NCBI RefSeq assembly: GCF_001563475.1
Contig: NZ_LPUT01000027.1
Location: 1-64,000, forward strand
Source: Sporosarcina sp. HYO08
GTDB lineage: Bacteria; Bacillota; Bacilli; Bacillales_A; Planococcaceae
Reading direction: 5' to 3'
Length of the DNA: 64,000 nt
The position numbers and the translations under genes are program-made. This document shows, in pieces, positions 48,704 through 57,092 of this stretch; positions within the stretch are counted from its first letter, which is position 1, and each line of letters starts with the position of its first letter. Under the pieces are notes generated by a model, which was not told the DNA's origin, did no database searches, and saw only the letters and a list, made by a program, of their open reading frames with translations.

Positions 48704-49981
48704 ATGATAAAATCTTTCAATTTAGAGATTCTTGATTCGTTATTAGATCAAATCGCCGTCTTGGATACGGATGGATCTATTATTGCTATTAATCAATCTT
48801 GGGTAAATTTCTCACTTGAAAATGGTGGGGATTTACATAAGAGCGGAGTCGGAAGCAATTACCTTGCCGTTTGCCCTAAAGAGATTCAAGACGGCATTGT
48901 GCAAGTACTAACAGGTACAAGTGACAGTTTTACCTATGAGTATCCGTGTCATTCTACTGCTGAACTTCGTTGGTTTTTATTAAGAGTTACGCCGATCACA
49001 ATAAATGAAAGCACTGGAGCCGTTGTGTCACATGTAAATATTACAGACAGAAGGTTGCTAGAGATTCGGTTAGAAAGAAAAGAGCGGCTCTATCGTCATA
49101 TTGCTGAAAACTCAACTGATTTTATTTCATTGCACACTATTGACGGAAAGTATATTTACGTTTCACCCAATTTTTCCTTTGTACTGGGGTACTCCCCTAG
49201 TGAGCTGGTAGGGAAATCGCCGGCTGATTTCATATATGACGACGATATCAAAAAGATACAACTTCTTACTGATAACCCCCATGAGATAGGTGAAATTAAA
49301 ACTGTCACTTACCGTTTTAGATGTAAAAATGGTAACTATATTTGGATGGAATCCAAGTATAAGCTTGTATTGTCTGTCGATAAAGTATCAGATGAAATGA
49401 TATGTGTTTCTAGAGATGTCACAAAAAATAAGCAGAAGTTAATAGAGTTAGAGGAGGAAAAGAAATCATTAAGAAAGAGGGTTTATACGGATTCATTAAC
49501 AGGCATTTCTAATCGTCGATATTTTAATCGTCAATTTAAAAAGGCTTATCAAACATATCGTCAAGACGGCATTCCCTTTTCTTTAGTAGTCATAGACATT
49601 GACTATTTTAAACAATATAACGATACATACGGGCATAAAAAAGGGGATGAATGCTTAATTAAAGTCGCCGATGCACTTGCTAGCGGTGTTAGAAAAAATG
49701 ATCGTGTGTGTAGAATAGGCGGAGAAGAGTTTTGTATCATCTTCCCGAATACAAACGAAGAAAAAGCGATAGCTTTAGCAGAAAGAATTTGTAAGAAAGT
49801 AAAAGGATTAAAAATTCCTCATGAAAATTCAAATGTGAGTAAGTATGTTACTGTCAGTATTGGTGTTTCAACTATAAGTAGTAGTTTTGAGTCTGTTAAT
49901 CAGGAAGAATTATTTCAATTAGCGGATCAGGCTTTGTATCAGTCAAAAAAGAATGGAAGAAACCGAGTGAGTTTTAATTAG
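48704..49981 (+). CDS. PAS-PAS-GGDEF diguanylate cyclase
   Basis: A 425-residue protein without membrane helices. Two PAS domains (about 8-118 and 128-245; ITDRR and DVTKNK at their ends) and a short coiled coil (about 245-262) precede a GGDEF domain. The active site is GGEEF (339-343), preceded by the inhibitory I-site RKND at the correct five-residue distance, so synthesis of c-di-GMP with feedback inhibition is expected. ATG 48704 lies one base after the amidohydrolase stop, indicating co-transcription. The longer frame from 48641 lies in the amidohydrolase gene and is rejected. Confidence 0.92.
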   Translation: MIKSFNLEILDSLLDQIAVLDTDGSIIAINQSWVNFSLENGGDLHKSGVGSNYLAVCPKEIQDGIVQVLTGTSDSFTYEYPCHSTAELRWFLLRVTPITINESTGAVVSHVNITDRRLLEIRLERKERLYRHIAENSTDFISLHTIDGKYIYVSPNFSFVLGYSPSELVGKSPADFIYDDDIKKIQLLTDNPHEIGEIKTVTYRFRCKNGNYIWMESKYKLVLSVDKVSDEMICVSRDVTKNKQKLIELEEEKKSLRKRVYTDSLTGISNRRYFNRQFKKAYQTYRQDGIPFSLVVIDIDYFKQYNDTYGHKKGDECLIKVADALASGVRKNDRVCRIGGEEFCIIFPNTNEEKAIALAERICKKVKGLKIPHENSNVSKYVTVSIGVSTISSSFESVNQEELFQLADQALYQSKKNGRNRVSFN

Positions 49982-49998
49982 CGTGAGTTTTAATTAGC
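49967..49998. repeat. 16-bp tandem duplication across the GGDEF stop codon
   Basis: GTGAGTTTTAATTAGC occurs at 49967-49982 and again at 49983-49998. The first copy encodes the last residues VSFN and the TAG stop; the second is non-coding. It looks like a recent slippage duplication. Confidence 0.85.
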
Positions 49999-50447
49999 TG
50001 TCTCTTCGTATAATAATTGTGTGAGTGAGTGTCTTCATTATAGTAAAGGCTATGGAACTAAAACAAGAGCATTGCAAGCGATAGCGGGGAAATAAGGAGA
50101 TTGGGAAAGGGACATAGAACTGTAATTAGAAAAAAACACAATGAAATAAAGCCCTTACTATCGGCATGTGCTGGCAACAGGATTCTAGGCTTCAACAATG
50201 GTTAGGTGGTGTAAATCCACCTATTAACTTGGTTTTCTTCCCCGTATTTCTCTATACGCAATCCATTCGAATCACTATATCCACACTAACATTACGGTTA
50301 GCTCCCGTTACTATGGCTGTACATGATTCAACAAATAAGAGAAGATATGGTAGCAAGTTAAGTAAAGGGGAGCCTTGAGATAGAAGGCATCTTTGTAGGT
50401 ATAATATGTGATCTAATTGCTGCATTTGGTTTTACCATTTTGCGTTA
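49999..50447. other. gap without an intact gene
   Basis: About 450 bases with stops in all frames at short intervals. One frame near 50383-50450 reads EGIFVGIICDLIAAFGFTILRY before a stop and could be a fragment of a membrane protein. A 70-codon frame at 50166 has no usable ribosome binding site and no family resemblance. No terminator for the GGDEF gene is evident. Confidence 0.4.
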
Positions 50448-50476
50448 TTGACATTTTTTAATATCTGTCTTAAGGT
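50448..50476 (+). promoter_or_regulatory. promoter of the OFA-family transporter
   Basis: A perfect TTGACA at 50448-50453 and TAAGGT at 50471-50476, spacer 17. The Rex-type operator lies downstream of it. Confidence 0.55.
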
Positions 50477-50524
50477 TTATTGAACGATTCACAAACCCAT
50501 TTCAGAATAATTTACTGAGTGGCA

Positions 50525-50542
50525 TTGTGAAACCCTTCACAA
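50525..50542. promoter_or_regulatory. Rex operator (ROP)
   Basis: TTGTGAAACCCTTCACAA is a perfect match to the Rex site TTGTGAA-N4-TTCACAA. The palindrome extends one more base each side. It lies 55 bases before the transporter start and downstream of the promoter, so NADH-sensitive Rex would act as a roadblock at low NADH/NAD+. A degenerate second half-matching site, TTATTGA-ACGA-TTCACAA, lies at 50478-50495. Confidence 0.85.
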
Positions 50543-50597
50543 TCATAATTAATCGTTTATCAAACTAATAGCTAGCGCAAAAGAAAGGATGTAATAC

Positions 50598-51842
50598 ATG
50601 AACGTTGGACTCAATCGCTGGAGAATTTTAATTGCATCTACGCTTATCAACCTTTGCGTTGGGGCAGTGTATGCGTTCAGTATTTTTGCTCTCCCACTAA
50701 CAGCAGTACTCGATGCGTCAATGGGCGAAATTATGATGGCATTTACCATTAACGCGGCCCTTTTCCCAATTCCGATGATTATTGGTGGGAAATTAGTCGA
50801 TAAAGGCGGTGCGAAAATCGCTATCATCATTGGGGGTATTTTATTTGGACTTGGCTTTATTTTATCCGGTTTCGTGACAGCCCCATGGATGTTATATATT
50901 ACGTACGGTGTCCTTGGCGGGATGGGACAAGCAATGGTTTATGCTGTAACGATTGGTAACTCAGTGAAACTATTCCCAGATAAAAGAGGTTTAGCAACAG
51001 GAATCGTAACAGCGGGATATGGCGGTGCGGCCATTATCATTGCACCGATTGCCAACGCATTAATTACAAGTAATGGCGTCCAGCCTACAATGATGATGCT
51101 TGGCATTGCGTTTTTAGTGATCATTTTAAGTAGTAGTCTATTCGTGAAACCTTGTCCAACTGGTTATGCGCCAGAGGGGTGGACGCCGCCAGCAGCTAAT
51201 CATGGCGGACTAAATGTTCCTTGGAATGAAATGATTAAAAAACCTATATTTTATGTCATTATCAGTATGTTTTTAATCGGTGCCTTATCAGGAATGATGG
51301 TAACCGCTAATGCTTCTGTCATCGGACAAACGATGTTTGGTTTATCAGCAGCAACTGCAGCGCTCTACGTAAGCTTATACGCGCTTAGTAATTGTCTGGG
51401 GCGTGTTTTTTGGGGCGCTGTATCAGATAAAATCGGACGTACAAAGTGCTTAATGATGATCTACTTGGTCATTGCGGCGGCGATGTTGACGATTGCTTTA
51501 TCGACTTCGGTTGCAGGATTTGCAGTGGCGATTATCGGGATCGGACTATGCTTTGGTGGAACGATGGGGATATTCCCTTCCATCGTTGTTGAGAAATTTG
51601 GGACGAAGTTTTATGGCGTCAATTATGGGATCACTTTTACCGGTTATGCAGGAGCAGCATTTTTTGGGCCACGGATCGCGAATGGTGTTGCAGCAGCAAA
51701 TAACGGCATGTTCACCAACGCTTTCTATATTGCTTTAGCGATTTCTTTAGTTGGTTTCGCATTAACTTTTATTTTTAAAGCGATGGAAAATAAACAACAA
51801 ACAACGAGTATCATTGCAACAGAAACAGAAACTGCTATTTAA
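50598..51842 (+). CDS. OFA (oxalate/formate antiporter)-family MFS transporter
   Basis: A 414-residue, 12-helix MFS carrier of the OFA family (NRWRILIASTLINLCVGAVYAFSIF at the start; SDKIGRTKCLMM in the central loop; GYGGAAIIIAPI). OFA members move oxalate, formate, lactate or pyruvate. With a Rex operator upstream, a fermentation acid such as formate, lactate or pyruvate is a better guess than oxalate. ATG 50598 follows AAAGGATG. It converges on glpD with a shared bidirectional terminator. Confidence 0.9.
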   Translation: MNVGLNRWRILIASTLINLCVGAVYAFSIFALPLTAVLDASMGEIMMAFTINAALFPIPMIIGGKLVDKGGAKIAIIIGGILFGLGFILSGFVTAPWMLYITYGVLGGMGQAMVYAVTIGNSVKLFPDKRGLATGIVTAGYGGAAIIIAPIANALITSNGVQPTMMMLGIAFLVIILSSSLFVKPCPTGYAPEGWTPPAANHGGLNVPWNEMIKKPIFYVIISMFLIGALSGMMVTANASVIGQTMFGLSAATAALYVSLYALSNCLGRVFWGAVSDKIGRTKCLMMIYLVIAAAMLTIALSTSVAGFAVAIIGIGLCFGGTMGIFPSIVVEKFGTKFYGVNYGITFTGYAGAAFFGPRIANGVAAANNGMFTNAFYIALAISLVGFALTFIFKAMENKQQTTSIIATETETAI

Positions 51843-51846
51843 AACG

Positions 51847-51885
51847 AAAAGGCAGGCACCATTGTATAGATGGCGCCTGCCTTTT
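51847..51885. terminator. bidirectional terminator between the OFA transporter and glpD
   Basis: AAAAGGCAGGCACCAT (51847-51862) with ATGGCGCCTGCCTTTT (51870-51885), one mismatch. A and T tracts at the arms allow it to serve both convergent genes. Confidence 0.88.
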
Positions 51886-51891
51886 CTGAGC

Positions 51892-53547
51892 TTAAGTAGA
51901 TGGAGTCGTTGTTTCTTTTAAAGCTTCTTCCAACTGTTGTGTAAATAAGCGTGTTTGTTCATCAGTCCATTTAAATTGATAAGCCATATAGTGTAAGACC
52001 TCGTTTTTCCAATCCCTTACTAGATTGATATTAAATAACAGATCCCCTGTACGGCGATGAAAGAAATCAACTGGACCCGTTATCATTTCATATTCAATTG
52101 CGTAAATAAGTTTTGCAAATAATACGGTGGGCAAATGAGATGCCAATAGATCATGTTGATGCTGCTTAATTAAATCAAATACTGTTAAAACATTTGAGCC
52201 GTATATTGTAGCCAAATGGGTCGCTTCATCTACTGTCAGTCCCACTTCTGTTCCTTTTTTTAGCTGACTTTTAATAAAGCTGTTAAAGTTAGCAGATCCC
52301 CCAACATCCCCGCCAGAAATCGGTAAATTTTTCGTTTTACATGAAGAAAAAAGGCACTGTTCTTCTTTCAAAAACTTTTTAACCAATAAGTCCGTAATTG
52401 TTTCGGCCATTTTTCGATAGCCTGTCAACTTTCCACCAGCAATCGTGATGAGTCCAGATTCTGATTCCCAAATTTCGTCTTTCCTAGAAATTTCGGAGGG
52501 ATCCTTTCCTTTTTCATGGATAAGGGGTCTAACTCCTGCCCAACTGGACTCAACATCTTTTTCGCTAATATCAACATTTGGAAACATATAGCGAATCGCT
52601 TCAAGGATATAACTTCTGTCTTCCGCTGTCATGCCTGGGTTCATCGGGTCCGCATCGAAAAATGTATCTGTTGTCCCTACATACGTTTTTCCATCCCGCG
52701 GGATCGCAAAAACCATTCTGCCATCCGGTGTATCAAAATACATGGCTTGCTGTAATGGAAAACGTGATTGATCGATCACGATATGAACACCTTTAGAAAG
52801 CTTAAGTGTTTTCCCTTTTTTGGAATGATCAAGATCACGAATATGATCAACCCAGGGACCAGTCGCATTCACAATTTTTTTGGCGTGAATTTCATATTCC
52901 ACGCCTGTTAAAAGATCTTCTACTAAGACACCGTGGATGATCCCATTGTTGTATAGTAATGCTTTCACTTTCGTATAGTTTAATGCGGTCGCGCCCTTTT
53001 CCACAGCCTTCTTGATCACTTCTAATGTAAGCCGGGCGTCGTCGGTACGGTATTCAACGTAATACCCCCCGCCTTTTAAATACTCTTTTTTAAGAAGCGG
53101 CTCTTTTTTCAACGTTTGCTCTGCAGTTAGCATTATTCTACTTTCTGTCTTCTTCACTCCAGCTAGAAAGTCGTATACTTTTAGACCAATTGACGTACTA
53201 AATCTTCCAAACGTTCCGCCTTTATGAAAGGGAAGTAACATCCATTCTGGTGTCGTGACATGAGGTCCATTTTCATAAACAATAGTCCGTTCTTTCCCTA
53301 CTTCAGCAACCATTTTCACTTCAAATTGTTTTAAATAACGAAGTCCGCCATGAACAAGCTTCGTTGAGCGACTGGAAGTCCCAGCTGCAAAATCTTGCAT
53401 GTCAACAAGGGCAGTTTTCATTCCTCTCATTGTCGTATCTAACGCAATCCCTGCTCCGGTAATTCCCCCGCCGATGATCAGCACGTCAAATAATTCCCTT
53501 TTTAACTTTCCAACAATAGTTTCTCTATTTAGATTCGAAAATTTCAT
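51892..53547 (-). CDS. glpD: aerobic glycerol-3-phosphate dehydrogenase
   Basis: A 551-residue membrane-associated FAD enzyme oxidising glycerol-3-phosphate to DHAP and passing electrons to quinone. The N-terminal dinucleotide motif is [35 protein letters not shown], the TYVGTTDT segment and a C-terminal DAO-C domain follow. ATG 53547 has AAGGAGG at nine bases; 14 in-frame codons upstream are not family sequence. No glpF or glpK is adjacent and I see no GlpP antiterminator hairpin in the short leader. Confidence 0.97.
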   Translation of the reverse strand: MKFSNLNRETIVGKLKRELFDVLIIGGGITGAGIALDTTMRGMKTALVDMQDFAAGTSSRSTKLVHGGLRYLKQFEVKMVAEVGKERTIVYENGPHVTTPEWMLLPFHKGGTFGRFSTSIGLKVYDFLAGVKKTESRIMLTAEQTLKKEPLLKKEYLKGGGYYVEYRTDDARLTLEVIKKAVEKGATALNYTKVKALLYNNGIIHGVLVEDLLTGVEYEIHAKKIVNATGPWVDHIRDLDHSKKGKTLKLSKGVHIVIDQSRFPLQQAMYFDTPDGRMVFAIPRDGKTYVGTTDTFFDADPMNPGMTAEDRSYILEAIRYMFPNVDISEKDVESSWAGVRPLIHEKGKDPSEISRKDEIWESESGLITIAGGKLTGYRKMAETITDLLVKKFLKEEQCLFSSCKTKNLPISGGDVGGSANFNSFIKSQLKKGTEVGLTVDEATHLATIYGSNVLTVFDLIKQHQHDLLASHLPTVLFAKLIYAIEYEMITGPVDFFHRRTGDLLFNINLVRDWKNEVLHYMAYQFKWTDEQTRLFTQQLEEALKETTTPST

Positions 53548-53643
53548 GGTGAGTTTCCTCCTTATAAAAAAAGAGAATACAAACGACATTATCCTTTCAC
53601 GTTATTCTATCAATACTTATAGGTCTTTCATTCATATAGAAAA

Positions 53644-53680
53644 GAAAAACGGGAAATCCAATAAAGGAAATTCCCGCTTT
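53644..53680 (-). terminator. brnQ terminator
   Basis: Minus strand GCGGGAATTTCC pairs with GGATTTCCCG across a short loop with one bulge, followed by TTTTTCTTTT. Confidence 0.75.
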
Positions 53681-53687
53681 GTATATT

Positions 53688-54974
53688 TTATGATTTGCGA
53701 TGCATAACATAACCAATCGCTGCCGCTAAAAGGCTTGGTAACGTCCATCCCAATCCATGTTCGTAAAGAGGCAGATAGGACAAGATGGAATTAAGCAGAT
53801 CAATGCCAATATTGAAAGTATTCAGTACATCATAAAAGGCAAACAAAGTGACGACTGTAATGGCGTAGACATACATTTTCTTTCTTTCTCCAAAGAAGTG
53901 CTGGAAGAGTGATAGAACCACGAGCACGATCGATATGGGATAGATGAAAATGAGTAAAGGTACCGCAATTTGTAAAATAAGTGCCAAACCAAGGTTTGAA
54001 AATATCATACCGACGACTACAAAAATGAGGGTGAATCCTTTATAAGAAATCTTCGGAAAAATCTCATTAAAGAATCGCGCACAAGCATTGATCAGTCCAA
54101 CACAAGTCGTTAAGCAGGCAAGGATTACGATTGTTCCAAACAACACATTACCGCCGAAACCAAATAATTGATGAGAGGCCATCACTAAAATTTCTGCTCC
54201 GTTTTCAAGTGATTGATCATGTGGCAACACACGTCCGATCCAGCCAAGTGATACATAAACGATCGCAAGTCCCGCCGAGGCAATAAGTCCAGAATAGACA
54301 GTTCCTCGTACTAAATCTTTTTGATCAGTTGCTCCTTTGTCTTTTAATCCATTGATAATGACGATTCCAAAGGCGAGTGCAGCCACTGCATCCATTGTGA
54401 AAAATCCTTCAAAAAAGCCTTTAATAAAAGGGGTGGATTGGAATTTTTCAGCAGGTGAAACGTCTGTATACGTAAAGGTTAAAAAAGCACGAACGAATAA
54501 GATGGCTAGTACAATGAGTAGTGCAGGGGTAAGGAGTTGTCCCACATAGTCAATTACTTTTTTAGGGTTCACACTTAGTAAGTAAGTCAAACCAAAGAAA
54601 ATAAGTGAAAACAAAAATAAAGGCAACTTCCCTTCGACACTGAACACTTGCATAAACCCTAATTCATACGCAACATTTGACGCGCGGGGAATACCGTAAA
54701 ACGCGCCAATGGACATATAAATAATGATGGCAAAAGCATATCCAAATACAGGATGCACACGTTGCCCCATTGATAAGAGTCCATTATCGGATAAGGCAAC
54801 GGAAATAATTGTTAATAGTGGCAAGAAAACTCCGGTTAGTATAAATCCGACGATCGCAGCAACAAAAACATTTCCAGATTCCATCCCGAGAAAGGGCGGG
54901 AAGATCAGATTTCCCGCTCCGAAAAATAAAGAAAACAACGTAAATCCAGAGAATAACACATTCTTTTTACTCAT
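53688..54974 (-). CDS. brnQ: branched-chain amino acid transporter BrnQ (LIVCS family)
   Basis: A 428-residue, 12-helix sodium-coupled carrier for Ile, Leu and Val. The N-terminus is FSGFTLFSLFFGAGNLIFPPFLG, diagnostic for LIVCS, with GAFYGIPRASNVAYELG later. ATG 54974 follows AGGAGG. It lies 11 bases after yitT and shares its T-box-controlled transcript. Confidence 0.96.
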   Translation of the reverse strand: MSKKNVLFSGFTLFSLFFGAGNLIFPPFLGMESGNVFVAAIVGFILTGVFLPLLTIISVALSDNGLLSMGQRVHPVFGYAFAIIIYMSIGAFYGIPRASNVAYELGFMQVFSVEGKLPLFLFSLIFFGLTYLLSVNPKKVIDYVGQLLTPALLIVLAILFVRAFLTFTYTDVSPAEKFQSTPFIKGFFEGFFTMDAVAALAFGIVIINGLKDKGATDQKDLVRGTVYSGLIASAGLAIVYVSLGWIGRVLPHDQSLENGAEILVMASHQLFGFGGNVLFGTIVILACLTTCVGLINACARFFNEIFPKISYKGFTLIFVVVGMIFSNLGLALILQIAVPLLIFIYPISIVLVVLSLFQHFFGERKKMYVYAITVVTLFAFYDVLNTFNIGIDLLNSILSYLPLYEHGLGWTLPSLLAAAIGYVMHRKS

Positions 54975-54985
54975 TTAAAATCCTC

Positions 54986-55792
54986 CTAATTTTTTGCGAA
55001 GAAGCCGTCGACCTCAACAGTTTCAAATATATTGATAAATGCATTTTCATCATGTTTGCGAACAATTTTTTTAATCTGGGATGTCTCGTAGCGTGTGACA
55101 ACCATCATGACAATTTGTTTTTTCTCTTGTGAGTAGCCGCCATAACCTTCCATGATTGTAATCCCCCGATAGATGGAGTCCAATAAATCTTTTCGAATAC
55201 ATTCACCTTTTGAAGTGACAATTTGCATGGTCACTTTCACCTGGTCCGTGTGAATTGTATCAATCACCTTTCCGGTCAAATAGATAGATAAAAGTGTGTA
55301 TAATGCGATATTCCAATTAAAGGCAGCACCGGAAATGAGAACAATAATGCCATTCATACCTGTGAGAAGAAGACCAATACTCATATTACTCGTTCGTGAC
55401 AGGATAATCGCAATGATATCTAAACCACCGGAAGTTCCAGAAGACTTTAAAATCATACCGATGCCAAAGCCCCCTATGATCCCTCCAAAAATACAGGAGA
55501 GCAATATATTGTCTGTCAGAGGAACCGCTGGCAATGCGTATAAGAAAATAGAAAGTGATAAAACACAAACGAGTGTATTGATCGTAATTGTTTTCCCGAG
55601 TTTATAGTAGCCTAAGATGAGTAAGGGAATATTCAGCAATAGATTCATCAAGCCAATATTAAATGGCGTAACTAATCCGATTAAAATTGCAATCCCACTA
55701 ATCCCACTACTCAAAATTCCATAAGGAACTAGAAAGAAATTAAAGGCAAAAGCCACAACTAATGATCCTAAAATAACAATTAAGTTTTTCAC
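54986..55792 (-). CDS. YitT family (DUF161-DUF2179) membrane protein
   Basis: A 268-residue protein with five or six membrane segments (DUF161, about 1-190: FNFFLVPYGILSSGISGIAILIG) and a cytosolic DUF2179 domain at the C-terminus (GECIRKDLLDSIYRGITIMEGYGGYS). The family is widespread in Firmicutes with no firmly assigned substrate. The start is GTG 55792 with AAGGGGG eight bases upstream. It is the first gene behind an isoleucine-type T-box and leads brnQ, so a link to branched-chain amino acid supply is suggested. Confidence 0.9.
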   Translation of the reverse strand: MKNLIVILGSLVVAFAFNFFLVPYGILSSGISGIAILIGLVTPFNIGLMNLLLNIPLLILGYYKLGKTITINTLVCVLSLSIFLYALPAVPLTDNILLSCIFGGIIGGFGIGMILKSSGTSGGLDIIAIILSRTSNMSIGLLLTGMNGIIVLISGAAFNWNIALYTLLSIYLTGKVIDTIHTDQVKVTMQIVTSKGECIRKDLLDSIYRGITIMEGYGGYSQEKKQIVMMVVTRYETSQIKKIVRKHDENAFINIFETVEVDGFFAKN

Positions 55793-55864
55793 GATCGTTT
55801 ACCCCCTTGCATGATAATTGTATTATTTCTAAAATTGCGAGAAGTAATCCCTCCGTTTTCCGCA

Positions 55865-56140
55865 TAAAAAAAACTCGCCCCTAAATAAGGGACGAGTTTG
55901 CGCTCGCGTTACCACCCATAATTCCGTCAGTTTCTTAAAAGAAACCATACGGCTCTCAGTCAACGTACAACCATACGTGTTCCATGTTAACGGTGGAAAT
56001 CCGGCAAAGCCTACCAACTTCAGCTTTGCATCTCGGAGATGATTTTCGGATAAGACTGTCCATCGGCTTCCACCAAATGCCGACTCTCTGAAGAACATGA
56101 TTCTTTTCTTACTCTTTCTCGTCATGATTTTAATTATTAA
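55865..56140 (-). promoter_or_regulatory. T-box riboswitch, isoleucine specifier
   Basis: On the minus strand a leader of about 275 bases runs from GACGAGAAAGAG through stem I (distal loop GGTGGAAGCC), to the T-box bulge GGGTGGTAACGCG (55917-55905). The terminator follows: AAACTCGTCCCT with AGGGGCGAGTTT plus a T run (55897-55865). In the specifier region (about 56050-56035) GAAAATCATCTCC reads ATC, isoleucine, at either offset. UGGU in the bulge pairs with ACCA, as expected for a tRNA-Ile discriminator A. The 114-codon ORF across it is spurious. Confidence 0.92.
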
Positions 56141-56144
56141 AAGT

Positions 56145-56173
56145 AATTTATCATGAGTGAAATGACGGGTCAA
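56145..56173 (-). promoter_or_regulatory. promoter of the T-box-yitT-brnQ transcript
   Basis: Minus strand TTGACC at 56173-56168 and TAAATT at 56150-56145, spacer 17, with TGA before the -10 (extended -10). Confidence 0.7.
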
Positions 56174-56351
56174 TATATTTTGATAATATAATATTAATCC
56201 TAATGTTCCCTATATTGGGTCTATTTATAAGTCACATGCAATTTGGTACTTTGACGAAGTCAATAGACTGTCAAGAACGTTTAGGCAATTGCAATAAAAA
56301 CGATTCATGATACGATAAAATGAAAACAAATATCGAAGTGGGGGGATTTCC

Positions 56352-57008
56352 GTGTTCCTAGATCAATTGAAAAAACAGTTAGATGAAAATCAATCGTTAT
56401 TCATAGGAGAAGAAACAGCTTTTCGTTCAGCCGTTTTAATTCCATTAGTTCAAGTGGACGGGGAATGGCATATCCTTTTCGAAGTACGTGCATTTACGAT
56501 GAGAAGACAACCAGGTGATATTAGTTTTCCTGGAGGTCGAATTGACTCCACGGATTCAACGCCATGGGCAGCGGCTTTACGGGAAACACATGAAGAACTG
56601 GGCGTTGACCCGCAGACGGTGAAGCTTGTACGGCCATTAAGCCCATACATTGCTTCCCCTGAATTTGTCGTCTTTCCATTCGTGGCGACGATTGATTACA
56701 GTCAAGTGATTCATTCTTACAACAAAAAAGAAGTGGAAGAAGTATTTACAGTCCCAGTCAAATGGCTATTGAATCATGAGCCTTATATGCATATGGTATC
56801 CGTTGAAATGGCACCTTCCTCAGACTTTCCATTTGAAAAGATCGTAAATGGTGCGCAATATCAATGGCGTACGCGTTCAATAGAAGAATGGTTTTTTGAA
56901 TATGAGGAGTATACAATTTGGGGATTAACAGCTAGAATTTTGAAACACTTTTTGGAAATTGTCAAAAAAAGTGATGCCATCAATTTTGAAAGTTCAATTT
57001 CTCAATAA
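56352..57008 (+). CDS. Nudix hydrolase, CoA pyrophosphatase type
   Basis: A 218-residue Nudix protein of the NudL/YeaB-like CoA-pyrophosphatase branch: MRRQPGDISFPGGRID followed by AALRETHEELG (the Nudix box). The usual GX5E glutamate position is Asp/Ser (GGRIDSTDS), while REThEE is intact. Substrates of the branch are CoA and its derivatives, cleaved to 3',5'-ADP and phosphopantetheine. The start is GTG 56352 behind a GGGGGG site. It diverges from the T-box operon. Confidence 0.9.
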   Translation: MFLDQLKKQLDENQSLFIGEETAFRSAVLIPLVQVDGEWHILFEVRAFTMRRQPGDISFPGGRIDSTDSTPWAAALRETHEELGVDPQTVKLVRPLSPYIASPEFVVFPFVATIDYSQVIHSYNKKEVEEVFTVPVKWLLNHEPYMHMVSVEMAPSSDFPFEKIVNGAQYQWRTRSIEEWFFEYEEYTIWGLTARILKHFLEIVKKSDAINFESSISQ

Positions 57009-57043
57009 CATGATCTAGTTATCAGTTTTGTATTGATCTAAAG

Positions 57044-57085
57044 AAAAGGAGAGCGCTTAAGTACAAAGCGTTCTCCTTTTCTTTA
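57044..57085. terminator. bidirectional terminator between the Nudix and DMT genes
   Basis: AAAAGGAGAGCGCTT (57044-57058) with AAGCGTTCTCCTTTT (57066-57080), one mismatch. A and T tracts on both sides suit the two convergent genes. Confidence 0.85.
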
Positions 57086-57092
57086 TGAATAG

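Noticed and set aside
50166..50378. 70-codon plus-strand ORF upstream of the OFA transporter
   Set aside because: No ribosome binding site, odd composition, and no similarity I recognise.
55829..56173. 114-codon minus-strand ORF
   Set aside because: It lies entirely over the T-box leader; its sequence is explained by RNA structure and there is no family resemblance.
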